From: Brevibacillus reuszeri
Lineage (GTDB): Bacteria; Bacillota; Bacilli; Brevibacillales; Brevibacillaceae
Direction: 5' to 3'
DNA length: 64,000 nt
Assembly (NCBI RefSeq): GCF_002897295.1
Contig: NZ_BEXF01000007.1
Span: forward strand, 124,001 to 188,000
Position numbers and translations under genes: made by a program. Under the pieces are notes generated by a model that was not told the origin of the DNA, ran no database searches, and saw nothing but the letters and a program-made list of their open reading frames with translations. Within the stretch, counting starts at the first letter, position 1. Every line of letters begins with the position of its first letter. This document shows positions 1 through 8,430 of the stretch, one piece after another.

Positions 1-1
1 A

Positions 2-211
2 TACGGGGTCGTGCTGACCTTTATCATGATCATGATCCATTTAACCAATTTGACGAGCGTCGGCTATCCGTACCTGGCTCCTTTTACCCCGCAAATGCCG
101 CAGGATTGGAAGGATTTGATCCTGCGAGCACCCATTACGTTTTTGCGGAAGCGACCGGGATCATTGCATCCAAAAGATGAAACACGCACCAGAACAGGGG
201 ACTCCACATGA
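2..211 (+). CDS. Spore germination protein, GerA family (3' end only)
   Basis: Only the last ~69 codons lie in the window; the frame is open to the left edge. The C-terminal residues (hydrophobic segment, then YPYLAPFTP, DWKDLILRAP and FLRKRPG) match the conserved tail of GerA/SpoVAF membrane proteins, the A subunit of nutrient germinant receptors in the inner spore membrane. Its TGA overlaps the next gene's ATG (ATGA), which indicates translational coupling in a gerABC-type operon. Family assignment rests on the tail and on the gerB and gerC neighbours. The receptor's germinant cannot be told. Confidence 0.85.
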   Translation, partial: YGVVLTFIMIMIHLTNLTSVGYPYLAPFTPQMPQDWKDLILRAPITFLRKRPGSLHPKDETRTRTGDST

Positions 212-1314
212 GTGCACAAACGCTTGCGGAAAAATTAATAAGTAAAAATCATATGGGGATCAACATTGCCTCTGTAACAATTGGAGTCGGCATCCTCACG
301 TTTCCCCGTACCTTGGCAAAAGCAACCGGAGCGTTTGATGGCTGGATTTCAGTCATCCTGAGCGGATCAATTGCGTGGGTGATAGGCTGGATGCTGGCCA
401 AGCTGGCTGCACGCTTTCCCAGGCAAACGTTTTTTGAGTATACCTCCATCATTGCATCCAAGCCGGTAGGATATGTGCTGACAGCTTTGGTCTGTGTATA
501 CACCATGATGTTCGTCTCATTCGAAATCAGAGCCATTGGAAACATTTCCAAACAGTATTTGTTCTACAATACGCCTGTCGAAATGATCACCCTGAGCTTT
601 TTGTTGATCGTCCAATATGCGGTTGCCGGTTCGCGGATTGCGATGCTGCGTTTGAACCTTCTGTTTCTCCCGGTTGTCTTTGTGGTGATAGCCGTAGTGC
701 TGCTGTTTACGACGCAGCTAGTTGAAATCGAGAATGTACGCCCGTTTTTTTCCTCTGACTGGCGCTCCTTGCTCAAAGGCACGGAGGGGGTTGGCCTTTC
801 CTATTCCGGCTTCGAAATCATTTTGTTTTACACCATGCTGATGCGAAATCCGCAGGATGGACCTCGGGCGATCGCGCTTGGGCTTGCCATACCCGTTCTG
901 CTGTATTTGACGATCTATATGTTTGTCATCGGGGTGTTTTCGGCAGAGGTAGCTAAAAATCTCACCTACCCAACCATTGAGCTGGCCAAAGAGGTAGAAA
1001 TCCCCGGCGGCTTTTTTGAACGTGTTGAATCGATCTTCTTCACCATTTGGATCATGACCATATTCAATACATGCGCCATGTGGCTGGATATCACGATCAT
1101 CAATCTGACTTCGATGTTTACGCGGATAACCAAGATTGTTTGGATTCTCATCCTCTCACCAATCGTCTATTTCATCGCAATGCTGCCGCAAAATCTGGTC
1201 GACTTTTTCTCGTTTGCCGATAGACTGACATACTCTGGCTTTATCATTGTGTACCTCATTCCTATCATTCTCTTGCTTATGGCGAAGATGCGAGGGGTAA
1301 AAGGTCATGAATAA
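208..1314 (+). CDS. Spore germination protein, GerB family (amino-acid permease-like)
   Basis: A 368-residue integral membrane protein with about ten hydrophobic segments and no extracytoplasmic domain, the normal size for GerB/YndE proteins of the APC superfamily. The N-terminal stretch after residue 20 (GINIASVTIGVGILTFPR) is the typical family signature. GerB proteins form the germinant-binding core of the Ger receptor with GerA and GerC. The start overlaps the gerA stop by ATGA, and its 3' end overlaps the start of the following lipoprotein gene by 8 nt, so the three cistrons form one operon. The ligand is unknown. Confidence 0.9.
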   Translation: MSAQTLAEKLISKNHMGINIASVTIGVGILTFPRTLAKATGAFDGWISVILSGSIAWVIGWMLAKLAARFPRQTFFEYTSIIASKPVGYVLTALVCVYTMMFVSFEIRAIGNISKQYLFYNTPVEMITLSFLLIVQYAVAGSRIAMLRLNLLFLPVVFVVIAVVLLFTTQLVEIENVRPFFSSDWRSLLKGTEGVGLSYSGFEIILFYTMLMRNPQDGPRAIALGLAIPVLLYLTIYMFVIGVFSAEVAKNLTYPTIELAKEVEIPGGFFERVESIFFTIWIMTIFNTCAMWLDITIINLTSMFTRITKIVWILILSPIVYFIAMLPQNLVDFFSFADRLTYSGFIIVYLIPIILLLMAKMRGVKGHE

Positions 1315-2517
1315 GCGCATCGTTTCCCTTTGCCTGTTCGTCACCCTTTTGACCTTGGTAGCAGGATGCTGGGATCAGGTTCAAATTGAGGAACGAGGAT
1401 TTGTCGTCGGTGTAACGATTGATGTTCCACGGTCCAGCGAAACGGAAAAAAAGCGAATCAAGAGGCTCCTGACAAGCCTAAGGGCAAGCAGCGTTTTCTA
1501 ATGACGCATCAAATCGTCATTCCCGGGGGTCTGATCTCAGGCTCGCAAGGAATCAGCGGCGGGCAAAATACGACAGATGAAGCCTTTCTCAATCTCGCTT
1601 CAGAGGGCGATTCCCTATTTGAGGTATCACGAGAGTTGTCTACCCGTATCAGCCGAAACCCCTTTTATCAGCACTTGAAAATCCTTGTTGTTTCAGAGGA
1701 GATCGCTCGAAAGGGGTCAACGTTTTCCGATGCAGTGGATATTCTTTTGCGAGACCCGGACTCGAGACGCAGCAGCAAGGTTTTCATTTCCAAGGGGGAC
1801 GCTAGAAAGGTCATCGAGGTAAGGCCCAAAACAGAAAAAATCCCTGCCCTTTATATCAATTCTGTAGGCGAAAACATCAACAAAAATTCACGGATGCTAC
1901 CCGAGGTCACAATTGGAGATGTGCATCAGTATTTGTTAAATCAGTACAGCTTTGTAATCCCTCGTATCGTAGCGGAAAAAGAAGAAGTGAAGGTTGCTGG
2001 CTCAGCCATTTTTTCCGCAAAGAATAAATTGATCGGCTTTTTGGGCGAAGAAGAAACAGAAGGTCTCAATTTTATTACGGGACACGTTCAAGGCGGATTG
2101 CTGAAAGCAAAGTACAAGGATAACCTGATCGTGTTAAATATCCATGGTGCCAAGAAAAGCGTTGAAGCAGACATTCGGGACAAAAAACACATCAAGTTCA
2201 CGATCAAGATTCAATGCGAAGGCACGATTTTTGAATCCTATGCCAAAATCGATTTATTGAATGCAGCCATCATGCAACAGCTGCAAGCTGCCTTTGCCAA
2301 AGAAATTGAGCGCTTGTGCCGTGACACTATCCGAAAAGTGCACCATGATCTGAAAGCGGACGCCATTGGCCTTGGCAGCCATCTCAAGCAAAATCATTAT
2401 TCCCTCTGGAAACAAATCAGGGATGACTGGGAGCAGGGTCAAAAGCTTTTTGAAAAAAGCGAGATACATGTAGAAGCGAATGTCTACATCCGCAACATTG
2501 GTGGAATCAACAAGTAA
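1307..2517 (+). pseudogene. Spore germination lipoprotein GerC, frameshifted
   Basis: The first frame (1307-1501, 64 aa) encodes a signal peptide and lipobox ending in Cys21 (LVAGC-WD), then the typical Ger(x)C opening ERGFVVGVTID. It runs off frame after about residue 49. The second frame (1501-2517, 338 aa) holds the rest of the GerC protein, from the MTHQIVIPGG region to the C-terminal domain. One extra A in the A7 run at 1446-1452 would join the frames into about 403 residues, normal for the family. The run reads GAA AAA AAG, an A_AAA_AAG heptamer, so a -1 slip or transcriptional slippage could also yield full protein. A sequencing error is equally possible. The second frame has its own ATG overlapping the first stop (TAATG), but it would lack the lipobox. 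Confidence 0.8.
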
Positions 2518-2539
2518 GAAAAATTAGGCGGTGCATAGG

Positions 2540-2689
2540 ATGACCAGAATTTTCGGATCTCTCCCTCCCTTTTTTACATTGGTAGGTGTCATTCTCTCGT
2601 TCTTGATCCCATTTGTCGCTTACAAGATTACAAGCACGATAAAAAAGTACGGAAATCCCCCTTGGAAAAATGGGAACGACAGCGGGTAA
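2540..2689 (+). CDS. Small membrane protein at the end of the ger operon (49 aa)
   Basis: ATG at 2540, 22 nt after the gerC stop, is preceded by GGCGGTG at a usable distance. The 49-residue product has one long hydrophobic stretch (about residues 10-27) followed by a basic, polar tail rich in Lys, Asn and Gly. It precedes the operon terminator, so it is probably co-transcribed with the germination genes. Small membrane proteins at the ends of ger operons are known, but I do not recognise a named family here. The reading frame, site and position support expression; no function can be stated. Confidence 0.55.
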   Translation: MTRIFGSLPPFFTLVGVILSFLIPFVAYKITSTIKKYGNPPWKNGNDSG

Positions 2690-2691
2690 CG

Positions 2692-2728
2692 AAAAAGGGC
2701 AGCCGAAATGTATCGGACATGCCCTTTT
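2692..2728. terminator. Bidirectional terminator between the ger operon and the pfpI-like gene
   Basis: AAAAGGGCA and TGCCCTTTT form the outer stem, with CCGA/TCGG inside. The A- and T-runs at the two ends allow termination on either strand, serving the convergent ger operon (+) and pfpI-like gene (-). Confidence 0.8.
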
Positions 2729-2740
2729 GTTTATTGAATT

Positions 2741-3274
2741 TCATTCGTTTGCTTGCTCAGCCAGCAAATCAGCAAATGCTTTGGCGTAAGCAGGCAGATC
2801 TGGTGGACGGCGCGAACCGACGATGTGCCCGTCTACTACCACCTCTTCATCCACCCAAGTAGCTCCGGCGTTTTCGATATCATCCTTAATACCTGGCGTG
2901 GAGGTCGTTGTCACACCTTGCAGTATTTTCGCAGAAGCGAGTACCCAGCCAGCGTGGCAAATATGGCCGATCGGCTTTTTCGCCTCATGCATAGCGGCTA
3001 CGAACGACAGCACCTCTGGATAACGGCGCAGTTTATCTGGCGCCCATCCGCCCGGCACCAGCACACCTGCATAATCCGCCGGATCAATTTCTGCCATGCC
3101 TTTATCCGTTTCACATGGAACGCCGTATTTGCCCATGTACACATGATTTGCTTTTGGTCCAACGAGATGAACGACGGCTCCTTCTTCACGAAGTCGCAGA
3201 ACCGGGTACCACAGCTCCAAATCCTCAAACTCACCTTCCACAAAACAAACGACTTGTTTCCCTGCGAGTCTCAC
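2741..3274 (-). CDS. DJ-1/PfpI family protein (type 1 glutamine amidotransferase-like)
   Basis: A 177-residue single-domain protein of the PfpI/DJ-1 superfamily. The nucleophile-elbow motif is HICHAGW with Cys106 followed by His107, and an acidic cluster at residues 14-19 supplies the partner glutamate. Family members in Bacilli (YfkM, YraA) are reported as general-stress proteins with protease-, glyoxalase- or deglycase-type activities; which applies here cannot be read from sequence. The GTG start at 3274 follows AAAGGAGG at ideal spacing. The gene is monocistronic, between a convergent operon and tRNA-Leu. Confidence 0.88.
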   Translation of the reverse strand: MRLAGKQVVCFVEGEFEDLELWYPVLRLREEGAVVHLVGPKANHVYMGKYGVPCETDKGMAEIDPADYAGVLVPGGWAPDKLRRYPEVLSFVAAMHEAKKPIGHICHAGWVLASAKILQGVTTTSTPGIKDDIENAGATWVDEEVVVDGHIVGSRRPPDLPAYAKAFADLLAEQANE

Positions 3275-3346
3275 CGTATCCGCCTCCTTTTGTCTCTCTT
3301 ATTGTAGCAGGTAGCCGCCTAAAAGACAGCCAGCTTGCTATAAATG

Positions 3347-3384
3347 AAAAAAAGTGAGAAACAGGTCTAACTCACTGTTTCCCA
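3347..3384 (-). terminator. Terminator of the tRNA-Leu transcript
   Basis: On the minus strand GTGGGAAACAG pairs with CTGTTTCTCAC (one mismatch), followed by a run of seven T. It lies 55 nt downstream of the tRNA 3' end. Confidence 0.75.
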
Positions 3385-3439
3385 CCTTATTAGAAAACTT
3401 GGCTATGCCAAGCCTTTTGGCGTATATGTATAGTGCTGA

Positions 3440-3522
3440 TGGTGCCGGTAGAGGGACTTGAACCCCCACGGTTTCCCTCACGATTTTGAGTCGCGCGCGT
3501 CTGCCAATTCCGCCATACCGGC
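3440..3522 (-). tRNA. tRNA-Leu (anticodon CAA)
   Basis: An 83-nt tRNA on the minus strand with the acceptor GCCGGTA paired to TACCGGC, discriminator A and an encoded CCA tail. The anticodon stem CGCGA/TCGTG closes the loop CTCAAAA, giving anticodon CAA for UUG codons. The long variable arm (GGGAAACC region) is typical of class II tRNA-Leu. The T-loop GTTCAAGTC is intact. It stands alone, not in a tRNA cluster. Confidence 0.95.
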
Positions 3523-3675
3523 ATATAGTAGCCAGGTCCAAAACCCATGTTGATCCAATCGCATCTTTCGACATTATTCGCTAATTGCATCAACAATTTA
3601 TTACTATATAGGTCATTTGGTGGAAAAGCAATACCGGATTTTTTTACCAGCTACAAAAGCCCTATACATCAGGCT

Positions 3676-4884
3676 TTATCCATTTCCTTTTTCAAATGTT
3701 ATCGGAAACTGCTTCACTCCGTAAACAAATGGGCTTGGAATCGGTGTAAGCTCTGTTCCAGAGACAAAACGAATATGCTGAAATCTCTCTACGATGGCTT
3801 GTATCGCGATCTGGCCCTCTAAACGGGCGAGTGGCGCTCCCAGGCAAAAGTGAATGCCGAAGCCGAAAGCTAGATGCGCATTTGGCTTTCGATCCACGAT
3901 AAAGGTGTCAGGGTCTTGAAATTTTGCCTCGTCACGGTTGGCCGCTGCCACCCAGGATATCACTTGCTCCCCCGCTTTGATTTGCGCATCCCCAATCTGC
4001 ACATCCTTGGTTGCTACACGACCGATCGCTTGAACCGGCGGATAAAATCGCAGGACCTCCTCGATGAATCCAGGAATGAGCGTTGGCTGCTCGCGAAGTG
4101 TCTGCTGCAATTTTTCATCCTCAGTTAAGCGACGTACGGCATTTGTAATCAGATTGGTCGTCGTCTCGTTCCCCGCTGCTAGCAGAAGGATAGAGAAAAT
4201 GATGATTTCTTTATCATCGAGCTTTTCTCCGTCAATCTCTGCTGACAGAAGTAGGGAAATCAGGTCATCCTTTGGCTCCTGACGCCGCAGCTTCATGATT
4301 TCCGCAAAGTACACATCCAGCTCTTCGCGCGCCTGTGTTCTTTCCGCCATCACTTGAACGAATAGCTCTTCTGTATTTTTGGCTGGCCCCTTTACTAAAA
4401 TATCCGACCAGTCTTTAAACAGCTTCCGATCCTTCGTCGGTACACCTAACAGCTCCGCTATGACGATGACAGGCAGCGGAACGGCGAGGTCGTGCACCAT
4501 GTCCATCTTTCCCTCGTTTTGTACCGCATCCAGTAGCTCATCCGTTATCGATTGGATGCGTGGAGCCAGATCGGCAATCACCTTTGGCGTAAAGGCTTTA
4601 CTGACTAATGCCCTCATTTGTGTATGCCTTGGTGGGTCCATCATGAGGATCGACTCATTTTCCTCCCCACCTCTTCTGGACGAAAAGGTAGCTGGGTCTT
4701 TCAAAATGCGATGGACATCCTCATAGCGAAAGACATCCCAGCAATTTCGATTTTCATCATAGCGAACAGGAGTTGTGTCCCGCAGTTGCGCAAAAATCGG
4801 AAAGGGGTTGAGCTTCTTCTCGATCGTATTTAAATCTTCCATCGGTATGATGTTCGCGTACCGCTTCTTATTCGTGGTTTGCAT
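3676..4884 (-). CDS. Cytochrome P450
   Basis: A 402-residue soluble bacterial P450. Visible landmarks: the I-helix oxygen-activation motif AGNETTT at 237-243, the ExxR pair Glu276-Arg279 in EEVLRF, and the heme loop FGFGIHFCLGAPLARLE with the thiolate Cys347. The overall look (DPPRHTQMRALVSKAFTP) fits the CYP107/CYP109 group of Bacilli, which hydroxylate fatty acids, steroids or polyketides; the substrate is unknown. ATG 4884 follows GGGAG at about nine bases. No ferredoxin or reductase gene is adjacent, so redox partners must come from elsewhere. Confidence 0.93.
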   Translation of the reverse strand: MQTTNKKRYANIIPMEDLNTIEKKLNPFPIFAQLRDTTPVRYDENRNCWDVFRYEDVHRILKDPATFSSRRGGEENESILMMDPPRHTQMRALVSKAFTPKVIADLAPRIQSITDELLDAVQNEGKMDMVHDLAVPLPVIVIAELLGVPTKDRKLFKDWSDILVKGPAKNTEELFVQVMAERTQAREELDVYFAEIMKLRRQEPKDDLISLLLSAEIDGEKLDDKEIIIFSILLLAAGNETTTNLITNAVRRLTEDEKLQQTLREQPTLIPGFIEEVLRFYPPVQAIGRVATKDVQIGDAQIKAGEQVISWVAAANRDEAKFQDPDTFIVDRKPNAHLAFGFGIHFCLGAPLARLEGQIAIQAIVERFQHIRFVSGTELTPIPSPFVYGVKQFPITFEKGNG

Positions 4885-4971
4885 ATTTCATTTCTCCCAT
4901 GCTTGTCTTCTTGGTGCATTCCTCCTCTATCGTCCCCATCCCATTCATTTTCATTCCTTACACGTAGGCCA

Positions 4972-5988
4972 CTACCAATTCCATACCTCGATCCTGCCCA
5001 AACGGAATTCATGGAACTCCGGATCTTGCCGGAGCTTCTCCAGCTCGCGCACAGGACCAGTGACAAGCGCACCATAGACTGTGATGCCATGCTTTTTCAG
5101 ATAAGCGAGTCGTGGCTCATCGTATATTTCGAATCTACTTTCCCCATTTGCCAACACATACTCCAGGTCGGGAATAAACTGCTTTTCCGCACTCTCCACC
5201 GATTCGGTTAAATCAGCAGTCGTCTGTGACAGTCTCGATTCCTCGTCATAGAGCACTTCAGGTCTAAGCACTAGGAAAGGAACATAGGTTTCATCACCGC
5301 GAGAATGGGAGGGCTCAAACGTCTTTAGCTCTCCTGCATACACAGGCATTTGTAAAATAGAGACGTCATATTTGGAAAGCAGCTTGCGCATTTGTTCCGG
5401 TGTTTGCGGATTGATCGAAGAGAGAGCCATTTCTGCCACATAACCGTCGGAGATGTGCTTCAGCTGGTCCCATATACGCTCCTGTTCTTTGCGTTCTTTG
5501 ATCGGACTATCACCAGTGAGTGAGCGCGGCAGCGCAAATTTAAATGTCCCATCCCGATCATCCAGTTCTTTTTGCTGATAGTTGATCTGATAGCTCATCT
5601 CTCCCCAGAAAGGTTTTTTTACGGTTACCGACCCAACAACGAGCTCCCATTTGCCAATCTGCTTGTACAAGGGCATCGTCGTCTCCTGTGTCAGCCACGG
5701 AGATAGCTCAACTGTCGGACGCTCCCACTTGCCAACCTTTAATCCCGAGTAATGCGTCTCGATGAGGGTCGTAGCGTAACGAACTAATGTCTCTTCCTTT
5801 CCGAGCTGCTTGTAGCCGATCTGGATGGCCATCATATAGAGTGCATACAAAAACCAAATGATCAACAGAATATGTATAATGTTTCGCCATAGAGTAAATC
5901 GTGCTTTCCATACCATTCGTCTTGCTTTTTTCTCATCCCATTGCAAGGTCGGCTCTTGCCAGTCCTTTAACAGCTTGTCATCTTCCAT
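4972..5988 (-). CDS. Anti-sigma factor, YhdL-like (sigma factor regulator N- and C-terminal domains)
   Basis: A 338-residue protein with a ~30-residue cytoplasmic head, one transmembrane helix at about residues 33-55 (IIHILLIIWFLYALYMM) and a large extracytoplasmic domain. The layout fits the Sigma_reg_N/Sigma_reg_C families exemplified by B. subtilis YhdL, the SigM anti-sigma. Its start overlaps the upstream ECF sigma gene by 11 nt, so the pair is translationally coupled. The inferred role is to hold that sigma factor at the membrane until envelope stress. Family assignment rests on architecture and context more than on a catalytic motif. Confidence 0.8.
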   Translation of the reverse strand: MEDDKLLKDWQEPTLQWDEKKARRMVWKARFTLWRNIIHILLIIWFLYALYMMAIQIGYKQLGKEETLVRYATTLIETHYSGLKVGKWERPTVELSPWLTQETTMPLYKQIGKWELVVGSVTVKKPFWGEMSYQINYQQKELDDRDGTFKFALPRSLTGDSPIKERKEQERIWDQLKHISDGYVAEMALSSINPQTPEQMRKLLSKYDVSILQMPVYAGELKTFEPSHSRGDETYVPFLVLRPEVLYDEESRLSQTTADLTESVESAEKQFIPDLEYVLANGESRFEIYDEPRLAYLKKHGITVYGALVTGPVRELEKLRQDPEFHEFRLGRIEVWNW

Positions 5989-6502
5989 TTCGCTTGCCTC
6001 CTTCGGCTCGGGCTTCCCACTCCCGAAATTTTTCTCTCGCCCGGTACAGGGTGACTTTCACCTGATCCAGACTCAAATCAAGCGTTGCGCCCAGCTCTTG
6101 GTAGCTGAAATCCTCGATCTCACGCAGATACAAAATCGTACGCATTCTTTCCGGGAGCTGCTGCATGACCCACTCTATCTTCTCTTTATCTTCCTTTTGA
6201 CGTAATGCGACTTCCGGCTCGTATGTATAAGAAGCTGCTGGAATGAGTCTTTTGATGTTTTCCAGCATTTTTTGCTCAGACGTTTGCCTGCGCAGCCAAT
6301 CGACGTAAAGGTTGCGGGCTACCTTATAGAGCCACGCCCGGACCTGTCTGGCATCCTGAATTGAGAGGGAGAGCATGGCACGGTAAAAGGTTTCCTGCAG
6401 CAGCTCCTCGGCGACCTCGCGTGAACCACACATGCGAAATAAATAACGGTACAGCGGATATTGATAATCAGCGAATAACTCGCTCCATGTCTGCGCCTTC
6501 AT
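5978..6502 (-). CDS. ECF RNA polymerase sigma factor (sigma-70 family)
   Basis: A 174-residue group 4 sigma factor. Region 2 spans about residues 12-78 (YRYLFRMCGSREVAEELLQETFYRA and AWLYKVARNLYVDWLRR), and region 4 covers about 115-160 (LPERMRTILYLREIEDFSYQELG then LSLDQVKVTLYRAR), a normal helix-turn-helix. AGGAGG lies just upstream of ATG 6502. With the anti-sigma gene overlapping its 3' end, this is a classical envelope-stress switch resembling SigM-YhdL. I see no clear autoregulatory ECF promoter (AAC-N16-CGT) in the short upstream gap. Confidence 0.9.
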   Translation of the reverse strand: MKAQTWSELFADYQYPLYRYLFRMCGSREVAEELLQETFYRAMLSLSIQDARQVRAWLYKVARNLYVDWLRRQTSEQKMLENIKRLIPAASYTYEPEVALRQKEDKEKIEWVMQQLPERMRTILYLREIEDFSYQELGATLDLSLDQVKVTLYRAREKFREWEARAEGGKRNGR

Positions 6503-6557
6503 CTCCCACCTCCTCTCTTATCAACGAAGTCGCGCGTAAAATGTTACCAACTTTTTT

Positions 6558-7061
6558 TCATGCTCTTTTTCGCCTTCTCCTTCCGACACATGGCGCACAG
6601 CATCCGGCAAAAGGTCCCCGGCGGTTAAAATCACGTGGCAAATTAAACGGATAATCCAAGGGATGACGACCGAATACAATCCAGCGTCCGTCTTGGCGTT
6701 TTTTCAATTGATACACACGGAAAAAACGATCACTTGGGTCAAATTGAAACCAGACCGCAAGCGTAACACACCTCGCTCCTTCCGAAAGCACCTGGGCTTT
6801 GACGATCGGGGGTGCTCCGATCCCGCCACCGATCGGGATTGCGAGCTGGCCATTGATTCGGCGCAAATCGAGATTGCCGATCACACGACTTGCCAAGCAA
6901 GGAGTCATCGTCTTTTCTAAAAACCTGCGAATTTTCTGCCTCGAATTAAATCTTGTCGGCAAAATATTGCCGCGTTCTCCCACCCGTTTGTTTGCTGAAA
7001 AAACGATGGTCCAAAAAGCCTGTTCAGTCTGCCGCACTACTTGCACCCATTTCTTTTTCAT
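6558..7061 (-). CDS. Hypothetical basic protein (167 aa)
   Basis: I do not recognise this family. The upstream codons to 7079 are less likely to be used, because GGGAGG at 7070-7075 points to the ATG at 7061 (MKKKWVQVV). The product is soluble and strongly basic. Its middle has a glycine-rich turn (IPIGGGIGAPP), then a beta-rich stretch (SEGARCVTLAVWFQFDPSDRFF and YQLKKRQDGRW) and a C-terminal tail with CCAPC followed by a run of Arg and Lys. It could be a small nucleic-acid-binding or spore protein, but nothing proves this. It is divergent from the Gln-rich gene at 7197. Confidence 0.6.
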   Translation of the reverse strand: MKKKWVQVVRQTEQAFWTIVFSANKRVGERGNILPTRFNSRQKIRRFLEKTMTPCLASRVIGNLDLRRINGQLAIPIGGGIGAPPIVKAQVLSEGARCVTLAVWFQFDPSDRFFRVYQLKKRQDGRWIVFGRHPLDYPFNLPRDFNRRGPFAGCCAPCVGRRRRKRA

Positions 7062-7196
7062 TAGGCATACCTCCCTCATAAAAGGGTATGCATTCAGTGG
7101 TGTATGCGGTTGGGCTGTGCCTGCCTACATATTCATTCGTAAAGAAGGACATAGTATCAGGGTGTGCCAAAGAACATTTCATGGAGGAGAATAACC

Positions 7197-7430
7197 ATGC
7201 CTAGCCAAATCAACACGGATTCACTCAAAAAAGCTGAAGTTTCTGCTACCCTTGCAAAATCAATGATTACCCAAGCAATCGAACAATCTGCCGCAAATCC
7301 TCAGCTTGCTGAGGAGGCGCTAAAAACTGCTTCACAAGAAATTGCTCAGGCGCAAACAATGGTGTCGCAGGTCCAATCCACTATTCAAACCCAGCAGCAG
7401 CAACAGCAACAACAACAGCAAAAATCATAA
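7197..7430 (+). CDS. Small Gln-rich hypothetical protein (77 aa)
   Basis: ATG at 7197 follows GGAGGAG at optimal spacing, so the in-frame start at 7164 is unlikely. The product is mostly helical, rich in Ala, Gln, Ser and Thr, without Cys or Trp, and ends in a run of ten glutamines before Lys-Ser. Composition and size suggest a small soluble, possibly spore-associated or coiled-coil protein; no family is recognised. A strong terminator follows at once, so it is monocistronic. Confidence 0.7.
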   Translation: MPSQINTDSLKKAEVSATLAKSMITQAIEQSAANPQLAEEALKTASQEIAQAQTMVSQVQSTIQTQQQQQQQQQQKS

Positions 7431-7446
7431 AAAGCTCCTGTACACG

Positions 7447-7492
7447 TAAAAACAGGCAGACCCTGCGTCTTCACGGGTTTGCCTGTTTTTCT
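7447..7492 (+). terminator. Rho-independent terminator after the Gln-rich gene
   Basis: AAAAACAGGCA pairs with TGCCTGTTTTT, with GACCC/GGGT inside, followed by T-rich sequence on the plus strand. Confidence 0.85.
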
Positions 7493-7539
7493 TCACTCTT
7501 TTACAATGAGAAAAAACGCTTGTGAAAGAGGGGATTTGC

Positions 7540-7968
7540 TTGCTGCCACAGCTTATAGGAATTAACCATCTATTGTTCTCTGTGTCCGATCTGGAGAGAT
7601 CCTTTTGCTTTTATCGTGACGTGATGGGAGCCAAACCACTCGTACGCGGAAGAAAGCTCGCTTATTTTGATTTGCATGGGCACTGGCTCGCTATCAACGA
7701 GGAGCAGGACATTCCTCGGAATGAAATTGCCCACTCTTATACACACCTGGCCTTTTCGATTGATGAAGCCTCGTTCGATGCCTGGAAAACTCATTTGGAG
7801 AAGCATGGTGCCAACATATTGCCAGGACGCGAACGCGATGAGCGAGACAAGCGCTCTCTTTATTTCACCGATCCGGATGGTCACAAATTCGAGCTGCACA
7901 CGGGCACCCTGCAAGACCGTCTCTCCTATTACCGTGAAGAAAAAGGGCACATGACCTTTTTTGAATAA
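7540..7968 (+). CDS. fosB: Metallothiol transferase FosB (fosfomycin resistance)
   Basis: A VOC-fold enzyme of about 142 residues that opens the fosfomycin epoxide with bacillithiol (or cysteine) using a divalent metal. Near-diagnostic FosB stretches are [34 protein letters not shown], and [20 protein letters not shown] with YYRE and HMTF at the end. Metal ligands are expected at His10 (GINH), the His of SYTH and the Glu of KFELH. TTG 7540 is preferred over GTG 7522 because AGAGGGG lies 6-7 nt ahead and it gives the usual length. The gene is chromosomal with no mobile flanks, as in many Bacillales. Confidence 0.93.
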   Translation: MLPQLIGINHLLFSVSDLERSFCFYRDVMGAKPLVRGRKLAYFDLHGHWLAINEEQDIPRNEIAHSYTHLAFSIDEASFDAWKTHLEKHGANILPGRERDERDKRSLYFTDPDGHKFELHTGTLQDRLSYYREEKGHMTFFE

Positions 7969-7972
7969 GTAC

Positions 7973-8152
7973 TCAGGTTCTTTTGTTATAAAAGGAAATG
8001 ATTCGATATACAAAAAAGGCCAAACCGGCAAAGCCCGCTATCCCTGCCAAAATCAGTAGCGGATACATGGCGGAGAATATCATGCTGCCCAGAAACACTA
8101 GAAAGCAAACGATGAATCCGAGAACGTTTGGAAATATGTTATTTTTTTTCAT
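7973..8152 (-). CDS. Small two-helix membrane protein (59 aa)
   Basis: An ORF shorter than most gene-finder limits. ATG at 8152 reads 59 codons to TGA at 7973. The product starts MKKNNIF, then has two hydrophobic helices (about residues 10-27 and 31-48) separated by MYPL and ends with a short basic tail. AAAGG lies upstream but at a long spacing of about 14 nt, which weakens the call. It converges on fosB with a 4-nt gap. Function unknown. Confidence 0.5.
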   Translation of the reverse strand: MKKNNIFPNVLGFIVCFLVFLGSMIFSAMYPLLILAGIAGFAGLAFFVYRIISFYNKRT

Positions 8153-8307
8153 AGATAAAAATCATTACCTTTCTTTTCACTATTTTTTCATTATAAAGGA
8201 AGACTCCACTCCATAAACATTCACAAATTTACAATAGTTCAATAGTAGCAGTTCGATCCTCGTGATATTATGATGGAAGTAACCAGAATTGATTTCAGTG
8301 TGTTTGC

Positions 8308-8343
8308 AACTGACCTATTCATTTGGTGATAGGTCAGTTTTTC
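8308..8343 (+). terminator. Orphan terminator-like hairpin upstream of the chemosensor gene
   Basis: AACTGACCTA and TAGGTCAGTT form a perfect 10-bp stem with a 12-nt loop, followed by TTTTTCTT on the plus strand. No plus-strand gene precedes it after 7968, so it may end a short untranslated RNA or read-through from fosB, or act as an attenuator in a long leader of the sensor gene. The remainder of 8153-8430 shows no gene. Confidence 0.55.
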
Positions 8344-8430
8344 TTGTACAGATCGCTGGGCATTATGGTTCATTTGGAATGGTATATTTATTCGTAGAGA
8401 ATGCATGAGAGCAAAACGCGGAGGGATAGT

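Noticed and set aside
2662-2862. 66-codon plus-strand ORF after the ger operon
   Set aside because: Runs through the terminator and into the antisense of the pfpI-like gene.
7998-8216. 72-codon plus-strand ORF
   Set aside because: Antisense to a small two-helix membrane protein frame that looks more protein-like; no ribosome site.
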